Shown here piece by piece: positions 1 to 5,775 of a stretch of 5,953 nucleotides of DNA. Each line of letters starts with the position of its first letter. The first letter of the stretch is position 1. A program made the translations under genes and the position numbers. The notes below the pieces were generated by a model. That model had not been told where the DNA came from. It saw only the letters and a program-made list of their open reading frames with translations, and did not search any database. This stretch comes from Fibrobacterota bacterium (GTDB lineage Bacteria; Fibrobacterota; Chitinivibrionia; Chitinivibrionales; JANQEN01). The stretch is taken from assembly GCA_030619215.1 (NCBI GenBank), contig JAUXBV010000234.1:1-5953 (forward strand), given 5' to 3'.

Positions 1-412
1 CTGCAGATACTTTAGGGAATACAATTTTACCGGATTTCTCATATTCTTTTTTGATTTTTTTTATCGGAATTGGAACTTCTTCGCCTTTTGCATTGTAATG
101 ATGAAGTTCAAAATGAGTAATTTTCTTAGCCCATCTGTGAACAGGGATTGTGCCATGTTGAGAACCTTCTACGGTAAGGATTCTGATTTTTTTAAATATT
201 TCGAAGGTAGTAAAGTGGTAAAGTGTTTTAAATGAGTTAGTTATTACTAATTGGTCTTTATCATAATACGCTCCATATTTTTCCCATTTTTTGTCATATA
301 CATTTTGGTCTACAGCATCCGGTAAAGGCTCAAATTCTATTGTTTTTGTTCTGCTTATCGATGAAGTAGTTGCTATTGTTAAAAGGAGAGTGAGTTTAAT
401 AAAATTAGTCAT
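1..412 (-). CDS. Exported DUF3857-type (transglutaminase-associated) protein, 5' part only
   Basis: An open frame begins at ATG 412-410 and stays open for 137 codons to the window edge, so only the N-terminal part is present. Residues 1-20 (MTNFIKLTLLLTIATTSSIS) look like a signal peptide, so the product is probably exported. Residues about 28-137 resemble the N-terminal half of DUF3857: the segment KKIRILTVEG near 74-83, a following strand, then NAKGEEVPIPIKKIKKEY (107-124) and SGKIVFPKV (127-135). The last segment resembles the place where DUF3857 proteins continue into a conserved Gly-x-x-Ile-Glu strand. In known relatives this domain usually precedes a transglutaminase-like domain; that part would lie outside the window. 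Exact biochemical role is unknown. No clear Shine-Dalgarno site precedes the ATG. The gene starts 35 bases after the stop of the small membrane protein gene and may be co-transcribed with it. The family call is by eye and moderate. Confidence 0.7.
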   Translation of the reverse strand, partial: MTNFIKLTLLLTIATTSSISRTKTIEFEPLPDAVDQNVYDKKWEKYGAYYDKDQLVITNSFKTLYHFTTFEIFKKIRILTVEGSQHGTIPVHRWAKKITHFELHHYNAKGEEVPIPIKKIKKEYEKSGKIVFPKVSA

Positions 413-447
413 TTTAATAGGGTTGAGTTTTGTTTTGTAGCAGTGTG

Positions 448-711
448 TTATTTATATAAATATGCACCTATTATAGACAAAACGAGGATGATTAAACTGA
501 CCATCCAGATTCTGATAGCGACCTGGTATTTTTTAGCTATTTTTTCATCAACCTCACACATATCGGAAAAATCCGGAACATCCTCATTGGGATTTTTACC
601 CTGCATCATCATCTTCCGCTTAACATTAAATCTGTTTATCAATGCAGTCATGAAAGAGGCAAAGTTTATTAAGAAAGCAATTGCTGCAATTAACATAAAG
701 ATTTTTATCAT
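448..711 (-). CDS. Small membrane protein with two predicted transmembrane helices, family unknown
   Basis: This frame encodes 87 residues from ATG 711 to TAA 448. An in-frame TAA lies two codons upstream, which fixes the start at or after 711. AAGGAA at 728-723 is a possible but distant (11-base spacer) ribosome site. Residues about 4-25 form one hydrophobic helix and about 66-85 a second, joined by a polar loop of some 40 residues that starts basic (NRFNVKRK) and then becomes acidic (NEDVPDFSD), with one Cys at 52. The basic residues beside the first helix suggest that the loop is cytoplasmic, with both ends outside. I do not recognise the family and assign no function. The opposite strand also has an open frame over most of this region (443-745). 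The minus frame is preferred because its hydrophobicity is organised, it agrees in strand with every neighbour, and it ends 35 bases before the next gene. Confidence 0.72.
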   Translation of the reverse strand: MIKIFMLIAAIAFLINFASFMTALINRFNVKRKMMMQGKNPNEDVPDFSDMCEVDEKIAKKYQVAIRIWMVSLIILVLSIIGAYLYK

Positions 712-761
712 ATTTTATTCAGTTCCTTGGTATCTTAGTACATAGTTACGTTTTAAAGTTA

Positions 762-784
762 GTCGTCCTCGTCGTCGTCCTCCT
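762..784. repeat. Trinucleotide-type low-complexity run (GTC/CTC; GAC/GAG on minus)
   Basis: The plus strand reads as consecutive GTC, CTC and TCC triplets, which on the minus strand are GAC and GAG. It directly abuts the left arm of the hairpin at 785-820. If the minus strand were translated it would give an Asp/Glu-rich tail ending at a TAA (761-759). It looks like an imperfect microsatellite, and slippage-driven length variation between strains would be expected. Confidence 0.6.
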
Positions 785-820
785 CCTTCGTCCTCGATTT
801 CACACAGTCGAGAACGAAGG
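785..820. repeat. Inverted repeat with 13-bp arms and 10-base loop
   Basis: The left arm CCTTCGTCCTCGA (785-797) and right arm TCGAGAACGAAGG (808-820) are complementary at 12 of 13 positions, around the loop TTTCACACAG. In minus-strand RNA the single mismatch becomes a G-U wobble, so the stem is complete in the direction of the neighbouring genes. No T-tract follows on the minus strand, so it is not a standard intrinsic terminator. It could be an RNA processing or stability element downstream of the amidohydrolase gene, or part of a dispersed palindromic repeat. Confidence 0.8.
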
Positions 821-822
821 CG

Positions 823-856
823 AAGTGCCAGTGACTTCCTGGTGCAAAGTGCCAGT
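823..856. repeat. Direct repeat AAGTGCCAGT, two copies, 24-base period
   Basis: The ten bases AAGTGCCAGT occur at 823-832 and again at 847-856. The left copy also sits in a small palindromic context (GAAGT 822-826 pairing with ACTTC 834-838), and the right copy is the left arm and loop of the hairpin at 846-868. Each copy therefore lies at a potential fold-back, which is typical of palindromic intergenic repeat units. Confidence 0.7.
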
Positions 857-868
857 AGCACTTTTTTT
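846..868 (+). terminator. Intrinsic-terminator-like hairpin facing the plus direction
   Basis: AAAGTGC (846-852) pairs perfectly with GCACTTT (858-864) around the five-base loop CAGTA, and four more T residues follow (865-868), giving a seven-T run. This is the layout of a rho-independent terminator for plus-strand transcripts. There is no plus-strand gene upstream, so it would act only on antisense transcription, or it may be a by-product of the local repeat structure. On the minus strand only three T residues follow the stem, so it would be a poor terminator for the amidohydrolase transcript. Confidence 0.35.
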
Positions 869-897
869 GACCGAGCACGAAGGGCTGTCAATGGCTC

Positions 898-922
898 AAA
901 CGGTATACGTTACCGACCGTTT
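898..922. repeat. Inverted repeat just downstream of the amidohydrolase stop
   Basis: AAACGGT (898-904) pairs with ACCGTTT (916-922) around 11 bases. A competing inner hairpin is possible, with CGGTA (901-905) pairing with TACCG (911-915) around TACGT. It begins about 20 bases past the stop codon of the gene at 2648-942. On the minus strand only TTT then G follows, so if this ends transcription it does so weakly. It may instead protect the 3' end of the message. Confidence 0.45.
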
Positions 923-941
923 AAAAGAGTACTTAGTAAAG

Positions 942-2648
942 CTATTCCTTTCTGTAAGCAACCTTACCGTCAATAATAGTGTATTCCACGACTGTTTTTA
1001 ACAGGTCGTCATCAGGTACTTTCATGATATCCTGGGAAAACACGGTAAAGTCAGCAAGTTTGCCAATTTCAATAGAGCCTTTGATATTCTCTTCAAATCC
1101 GGCATAGGCAGCATCCAGTGTATATGAACGCAGAGCTTGTTCACGGGTCATTTTTTGATCAGCTTCGTATCCGCCGGGAGGTTCTCCTTTTAGGGTACGC
1201 CGGGTGACGGAGGCGTAGAAACAGGCAACAGGACTGATCGGTTCAACCGGTACGTCTGTGCCGTTTGCAATTCTTGCACCTGACTGGAGAAGCTTCTGCC
1301 AGACATAGGCTCCCTCCTCAATGCGTTTCTTACCAAGCCGGTCAATTGCCCAGGGCCTGTCCGACGACATGTGTATCGCCTGCATTGCGGGAATAATTCC
1401 CAGTTGTGCAAAGCGCGGGATATCCTGTGCAGTAAGATGCTGGGCGTGTTCTATACGGAAGCGATGATCTTTTGATGCTTTCGGGTTTTCCTTTATAGCT
1501 TTTTCATACTGGTCCAACACCTCACGGTTTGCGCGGTCACCGATAGCATGAACACATAGTTGAAATCCATGTTTTAAAGCGTCCTTTGCAACGCTATAAA
1601 CATAATCCATCAGTATAATTTCATGGCCGTAATGATCCCGGCGGTCGGAATAAGGCTCTAAAAGCCATGCCCCGCGCGATCCAAGAGCACCATCTGATAA
1701 TAGTTTTATCGCCCGGATCGTAAGAAAGTTATTGCCAAGGCCGACCTGCGGACCTTTTCCGTAATATTCTTCAAGTAGCTTCTCGTTCACCCCGTTAATC
1801 ATTAACCAGAGCCTTACCTTCATTTTACCTTCATTAAGCAATTCCTTGTAAAGGTCAATATTATCTTTTGTAGACAGGGCGTCGTGAAAGGTTGTAATAC
1901 CGTTTGCCAGGCACTCATTCATTGCATATTCAGCGGCGCTCCGGTCCATATCGGGAGTTGATTCGGGAATATGCTTCGAAACCAGGTCTTCTGCAGCTTC
2001 TACCAGGATTCCTGTCGGGTTCCCTTTCTTATCTTTTATAACCTCTCCGTCACCGCTGTATTTTGTAGAACCGGTTATACCGGCAATTTCCATTGCCCTG
2101 GCATTGGCAAAACCTGCGTGGCCGCTGGCATGAGTCAGGAAGACCGGATTGTCCGGTGAAATCTTGCTCAGTGCCTGATGAGTCTGAAAACCTCGAACCA
2201 TTGGATCAGGCCGGGGCTCCCATTTACTCTGATGCCAGCCTCGTCCAAGGATCCACTCTCCGGGCTTTGCTTTTTTAACTGCCTCTTCAACCAGCTTTAC
2301 AAGCTCATCATAGTTCTTAATATTATTCAGGCCCAATCTCATTTTTGCTTTACCAAGGCTTAAAAAGTGGCCGTGACTTTCAATAAATCCCGGAGTCATT
2401 GTTTTACCCTGCAGGTCTATTACCTCAGTCTGTTTCCCGATCATTTTTTTGATTTCATTATTACTTCCGACCGATACAATTTTTCCACCTGTTACTGCAA
2501 CCGCTTCAGCAGTAGGAGAAGTCTCTTCCATTGTGTAAATTGTGCCGTTATGGATAACAAGGTCGGCTTTTTCAATTTTTTCACAACCAATAATTAAGAA
2601 GATTGACGAGAAGAGAAAGGCTTCTTTTAAAAGGCGGTTAAGCGACAT
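942..2648 (-). CDS. Lipoprotein metal-dependent amidohydrolase, YtcJ/Amidohydro_3 type
   Basis: The 568-residue product starts at ATG 2648 behind AAGGAG (2663-2658), nine bases away. Residues 1-22 form a lipoprotein signal ending in the lipobox I-I-G-Cys22, so the enzyme is probably lipid-anchored outside the cytoplasm. The rest has the amidohydrolase layout: an N-terminal strand pair with DLVIHNGTIYTME (29-41), the metal motif SHGH with His92 and His94 after MTPGFIE, a candidate metal-bridging Lys315 (IKLLSDGALGSRGAW), His367 (VHAIGD), His401 (RIEHAQH), Asp465 (NGTDVPVEP), and a C-terminal GKLADFTVF strand near 529-537. All expected metal ligands are therefore visible, so it should be active on C-N bonds. 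Family members include N-substituted formamide deformylases and many enzymes of unknown substrate; the substrate here cannot be told. It lies 101 bases downstream of the serpin gene on the same strand. Family call is strong, substrate open. Confidence 0.93.
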   Translation of the reverse strand: MSLNRLLKEAFLFSSIFLIIGCEKIEKADLVIHNGTIYTMEETSPTAEAVAVTGGKIVSVGSNNEIKKMIGKQTEVIDLQGKTMTPGFIESHGHFLSLGKAKMRLGLNNIKNYDELVKLVEEAVKKAKPGEWILGRGWHQSKWEPRPDPMVRGFQTHQALSKISPDNPVFLTHASGHAGFANARAMEIAGITGSTKYSGDGEVIKDKKGNPTGILVEAAEDLVSKHIPESTPDMDRSAAEYAMNECLANGITTFHDALSTKDNIDLYKELLNEGKMKVRLWLMINGVNEKLLEEYYGKGPQVGLGNNFLTIRAIKLLSDGALGSRGAWLLEPYSDRRDHYGHEIILMDYVYSVAKDALKHGFQLCVHAIGDRANREVLDQYEKAIKENPKASKDHRFRIEHAQHLTAQDIPRFAQLGIIPAMQAIHMSSDRPWAIDRLGKKRIEEGAYVWQKLLQSGARIANGTDVPVEPISPVACFYASVTRRTLKGEPPGGYEADQKMTREQALRSYTLDAAYAGFEENIKGSIEIGKLADFTVFSQDIMKVPDDDLLKTVVEYTIIDGKVAYRKE

Positions 2649-2749
2649 GGCAGCAGTCTCCTTTCACAGTTTATTCCAGAGTGAATTGTTGGAAGTAATT
2701 AAAATAAAACTGGTATATCTGCCTGATTATTGATTTATAGGTAATAGCT

Positions 2750-3979
2750 TTAAAGAGACGGATCAACAATCCTACCGATAAACAGAATATTCATTTCACT
2801 GTTTTCACGAATGACAAAGAGAAACGGGTGGTCTGCTTTGACAACCGGTGGAGGTTCAGGCATTGCCAGTGCCCGCATCATGACTGCTGTAGCTGCCGCA
2901 GCTTCCGTACCCTCCTCATTGACATCAACAAAGGCTTTATGAATTGCATCACTGATATATAGCCACTTCTTTTTTCCGTCCATACCCGAGAAGTTAGCTT
3001 TACCTTTTATAAAAGCATTTTTCATGCCCATTGCTTTCAGGATTTCAGGAAGGTCAAACTCTGATGTGATTTTGAATTTTGGTAAGTAGACTTTAACTTC
3101 TTTTGTTGATGTATGTTTTGTCCATTCTGTAAGTTTTTCTGCTGTAAGGTTGTTTTGTACCCTGTCCAGGCCGTCTTTTTCCAGCGGTAATATAATGAAC
3201 ATTGAAATTTTTCTCCCTTTGTATGGCAGCTCAAGTATCTGCAGGCTGTCACGTTCGTCATATCCGAATTTTGCCTTTATGTACATCGTAGGCACGTCAA
3301 CGGATTTTTCGTGTGTGATCCAGAAAGGTGCGTCTTTTGTGCGTTCCTTGTCAAACTGAAAAAGCCATTTTCCTTTAAAATAGATGGCATTAACCAGAGT
3401 CAGGCGAGTCAGTGCATTAAGATGCCCGGGCTGGATCAAATCCTTGATTTTTTCTCCTGTTCTCTTTTCAACCCATTCATTGATCTGCTTGCGAATTTTT
3501 TCCGTATCTTTCCTATAGTTAACCGGAGTAATAGTAGCTTTATAGTTATCTCGAATTAAATTAAGGTAATTTTTCAGAAAAGGGTACTTTTCATGGGGCC
3601 ATAATGAGTTTGCCACCCATATCATAATGCCTGTCGCCTCAGCAGTTCTATTTATGTTATGCTCTATTTTAGCAAACGCAGGGTGCAGTTGTTGCTGATC
3701 TAAATTAAAGCAAAGGGCCTTTGCCATCTGCTTTGCAGTGTTTCCCCTTGCGCCTGCATACGTCATGGCGAGAACGGTAGAAATACTGTAAGGGGAGAGG
3801 AAGAGGTTGCCTTCCTTGCCCTTAATCTTTCCAAATAAATTTATCGCAAATTCAGTATTTCCCATAACAAGGGTGTCAATGGCTTTTGGATCGACTTCCA
3901 CTGCATTTATTGAACCTGTGAATATTGTTATTCCGGCAATTACAGAAATAAGAGGCATAAGTTTTTGTTTCAGATACAT
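2750..3979 (-). CDS. Secreted serpin (serine protease inhibitor, inhibitory-type hinge)
   Basis: The 409-residue product starts at ATG 3979 behind a strong AGGAGG (3990-3985) five bases away. Residues 1-26 are a signal peptide (likely cut after INA), leaving a mature chain of usual serpin length. Serpin marks in order are NLFLSPYSISTVLAMTYAGA (58-77), VNAIYFKGKW (196-205), the hinge EEGTEAAAATA (355-365), and the C-terminal signature ADHPFLFVI (382-390) followed by FIGRIVDP. The hinge has Gly at P15, Thr at P14 and small residues P12-P9, as in inhibitory serpins that trap proteases by loop insertion. Counting from P17 = Glu355 places the scissile bond at Leu371-Ala372, with Arg369 and Met373 as alternatives. 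The loop then runs through a proline-rich stretch (MPEPPP, 373-378). The target is likely an elastase-, subtilisin- or trypsin-like protease, but it is not known. Being exported, it would act in the periplasm or outside, possibly as protection from host, predator or competitor proteases. Confidence 0.96.
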   Translation of the reverse strand: MYLKQKLMPLISVIAGITIFTGSINAVEVDPKAIDTLVMGNTEFAINLFGKIKGKEGNLFLSPYSISTVLAMTYAGARGNTAKQMAKALCFNLDQQQLHPAFAKIEHNINRTAEATGIMIWVANSLWPHEKYPFLKNYLNLIRDNYKATITPVNYRKDTEKIRKQINEWVEKRTGEKIKDLIQPGHLNALTRLTLVNAIYFKGKWLFQFDKERTKDAPFWITHEKSVDVPTMYIKAKFGYDERDSLQILELPYKGRKISMFIILPLEKDGLDRVQNNLTAEKLTEWTKHTSTKEVKVYLPKFKITSEFDLPEILKAMGMKNAFIKGKANFSGMDGKKKWLYISDAIHKAFVDVNEEGTEAAAATAVMMRALAMPEPPPVVKADHPFLFVIRENSEMNILFIGRIVDPSL

Positions 3980-3984
3980 TTGTT

Positions 3985-3990
3985 CCTCCT
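3985..3990 (-). promoter_or_regulatory. Strong Shine-Dalgarno site of the serpin gene
   Basis: The minus strand reads AAGGAGGAACAAATG, a full AGGAGG core five bases before the ATG. It fixes the serpin start at 3979 and shows that this organism uses canonical Shine-Dalgarno initiation. Confidence 0.85.
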
Positions 3991-4040
3991 TATGAATAAG
4001 TTAAAAGTTCAAAATATCCAAATAACCCTCTTTCGCCAAT

Positions 4041-4107
4041 GCTTCTCCGCTCCGCTAAAGCTACTCCGCGTCGCTGAAGCTATGCGGAAGCGTGTGCGGA
4101 AGCGAGC
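4041..4107. repeat. GC-rich repeat-rich island between dipeptidase and serpin genes
   Basis: Within the 151-base gap 3980-4131, about 65 bases are much richer in GC than either side. TGCGGAAGCG is repeated directly at 4083-4092 and 4095-4104 (12-base period). CTCCGCT-type units recur at 4046-4056, and CCGC at 4066-4069 can pair with GCGG at 4084-4087 around TCGCTGAAGC. The left part (GCTTCTCCGC, 4041-4050) is an imperfect complement of the right-hand GCGGAAGC copies, so the whole can fold back. It has no T-tract and no open reading frame of note. It looks like a dispersed intergenic repeat of the REP/BIME sort. In this position it could stop exonucleases and set the dipeptidase:serpin expression ratio, but this is inference. 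Confidence 0.5.
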
Positions 4108-4131
4108 AGAGTACGCGCAAATAAATCCCAG

Positions 4132-5775
4132 CTAATCTACCAACTTCGATTTCGGAGTTTTCTCCTTTTTCTTTTTCAGGCGTACTTTTTCAGGGTTATC
4201 TTTTATAACTCTCTTAAGCCAGCCTTCAGGATACCCTTTCTCACGGGGCTTACCGTTTTCGTCTTTGACATAGCCGTCATTATATTTGACCATTAAATCT
4301 TCACCTAATTCACGCCAGCGTGAAACCACCATTTCTGCATTGTTAACAGAGTAATTTGTCAGGTAGCGTACCAATTGTTTTTTATTTGTTTTTGCAAGGC
4401 TGAGTGCTGTTTTTTCTATTGTAGGCTGCAGTGCCAGGAATGTGCCTTCGAGCTCTTTCTGCACTGCCACGACTTCAGGCGCCATATATGAGTATTTCAG
4501 ATGCGCATAGTTGGATACAAAGTTAAATACCCACCATGCGGATTTCCAACTGAATTCTTGGAGGCTGCCTACTGTAAATGATTTTGGCACAGCATCAATA
4601 CAGCAGTAAAGCGGTGTGTAGCAAGTGAAGTACGTATCATCAACGCCGTACCAGAGAACACCGCCGACTGCATCCGGCAGGTGCGACCTGGATTGTGAGA
4701 CATAGGAGCAGCCGGTCTGCATGGTTGATATCGGCCGATCCCACGAATACTCAACACTGTCAACAGTCCAGGATAAAGGACGCCAGCGGTTTGGCGTGCC
4801 GTAAGGGCCTGCAGCAATACCCTTTGTCAAATCAATTTCCGTGCCTTCATAGTGCCCGCGCATCAGTGCAAATACGTCGGACAGGGACAGCTTTTTGTCG
4901 GGTTTTATCCATAACGGATAGGATTTGGCGCCCTCAACTGCGCGGTGGTAATCAGGGGAGAATTTCTTCGAGGGTGCTGCGCGGCTGAATATACTCCATA
5001 TACGGGTGGAGCAGTACCGGAGGTTCTTCGGGTCGGACGGGCCGTAAACTTCGTTAAACAGAAACGGTTTTTTTAACTTCGGGTCATAGTATCCTTTTTC
5101 TTTTGCGAATGAGATGATATTCTTTGAATAGATGCAGTTCTTGGAGTCTTTCATTGGGAATTTTCCGATCCGGGTTTTGTTTGCGTAGGCTGTAATGTAA
5201 CCGTCCGGAACCTTCATTGCCACCCATATAGCTCCTTTTCCACCTTTACCCGGGCCGGTCATCTCCATTATCCACGCCTCTTTCTTATCAGCAATAGAGA
5301 ACGATTCGCCCCATGACCGGTAACCGTAGGTCTCAACAAGGTCTGTCATAACTTTGATAGCCTCCCGTGCCGTTTTCGCCCTCTGAAGGGCCAGTCTAAT
5401 TAAATCCCAGTATGCAAGCAGCCCGTCGGGGTTCTTCAACTCTTCCCGGCCAACAGTTGTTGTCTCTCCGATAAACAACTGGTGTTCATTCATTAGACCA
5501 ACATAGGCATAGGTATGTTCCACCTGTTTTACTTTACCGATAATTTTGTCATTCCGGTCGGTTATTTCCAATGAGTCCCCCGGCTTATGATCCGCAGCCG
5601 GAGCATGCCTCAGTATAGGATGATACTCACCATCGCAGGTATAGGTTACCATGACAGAGCCGTCCTTTGAAGCTCCTTTTGTTACAATCATGCTTGTGCA
5701 GGCATCTGTTTGAGAGATGATTGAAAAGGTGTAAATAATAACCGACACAATAGATACAGATAATATGTTTTTCAA
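4132..5775 (-). CDS. Secreted family C69 (PepD-like) dipeptidase
   Basis: The 547-residue product starts at TTG 5775 behind AAGGGGAG (5791-5784), eight bases away; an in-frame TAA seven codons upstream of the TTG rules out a longer form. Residues 1-25 are a signal peptide ending TDA, directly followed by Cys26 (CTSMIVTKGASKDGS). In family C69 a cysteine in this position is the N-terminal nucleophile, so signal cleavage at Ala25-Cys26 would expose the catalytic residue. Further family marks are MNEHQLFIGETT (95-106), SWGESFSIADKKEAWIMEM (154-172), VAMKVPDGYITAYANKTRIG (185-204), and the C-terminal block SQSRSHLPDAVGGVLWYG (360-377). The enzyme should release amino acids from dipeptides outside the cytoplasm. 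The C-terminal tail is lysine-rich (KKKKEKTPKSK, about 534-544), which may favour surface binding. It is the first gene of the block. The TDAC sequence is a poor lipobox, so lipidation is unlikely. Confidence 0.94.
   Translation of the reverse strand: MKNILSVSIVSVIIYTFSIISQTDACTSMIVTKGASKDGSVMVTYTCDGEYHPILRHAPAADHKPGDSLEITDRNDKIIGKVKQVEHTYAYVGLMNEHQLFIGETTTVGREELKNPDGLLAYWDLIRLALQRAKTAREAIKVMTDLVETYGYRSWGESFSIADKKEAWIMEMTGPGKGGKGAIWVAMKVPDGYITAYANKTRIGKFPMKDSKNCIYSKNIISFAKEKGYYDPKLKKPFLFNEVYGPSDPKNLRYCSTRIWSIFSRAAPSKKFSPDYHRAVEGAKSYPLWIKPDKKLSLSDVFALMRGHYEGTEIDLTKGIAAGPYGTPNRWRPLSWTVDSVEYSWDRPISTMQTGCSYVSQSRSHLPDAVGGVLWYGVDDTYFTCYTPLYCCIDAVPKSFTVGSLQEFSWKSAWWVFNFVSNYAHLKYSYMAPEVVAVQKELEGTFLALQPTIEKTALSLAKTNKKQLVRYLTNYSVNNAEMVVSRWRELGEDLMVKYNDGYVKDENGKPREKGYPEGWLKRVIKDNPEKVRLKKKKEKTPKSKLVD

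Larger units (their letters stand above)
712..941. other. Repeat-rich intergenic region with no convincing gene
   Basis: This is the longest gap between genes in the window. It contains, left to right, a GTC/CTC-type trinucleotide run (762-784), a 13-bp-arm hairpin (785-820), a direct repeat with 24-base period (823-856) whose right copy sits in a terminator-like hairpin (846-868), and a 7-bp inverted repeat (898-922). It is more GC-rich and more structured than the AT-rich flanks at 712-760. The minus strand has an open stretch of 42 codons (887-762) ending in an acidic tail, described in the findings. It lacks an ATG and a ribosome site. The region probably lowers or ends transcription reaching the small membrane gene, or is a dispersed repeat element; the sequence alone does not decide. 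Confidence 0.6.

Noticed and set aside
1..6. CTGCAG (PstI site) exactly at the window start as a cloning junction
   Set aside because: One six-base match is weak evidence, and the reading frame runs through it without disturbance.
443..745. Plus-strand 100-residue open frame opposite the small membrane gene
   Set aside because: It overlaps the minus-strand frame almost fully, has no ribosome site, and its hydrophobic segments mirror the minus-strand helices. All neighbouring genes are on the minus strand.
1190..1411. Minus-strand 73-residue frame inside the amidohydrolase gene
   Set aside because: It is an alternative frame of a gene whose catalytic motifs are intact in the main frame.
1971..2733. 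Several short plus-strand frames opposite the amidohydrolase gene
   Set aside because: They have low-complexity or Cys/Ser/Phe-rich translations, no ribosome sites, and lie antisense to a well-supported gene.
4569..4988. Short frames on both strands inside the C69 gene (4569-4817 minus, 4695-4988 plus)
   Set aside because: They are shadow frames of a gene with strong family motifs in its own frame.
5698..5775. C69 product as a lipoprotein lipidated on Cys26
   Set aside because: The residues before Cys26 are T-D-A, with Asp at -2 and no Leu/Val/Ile at -3, which fits a lipobox poorly. The Cys position matches the C69 nucleophile instead.
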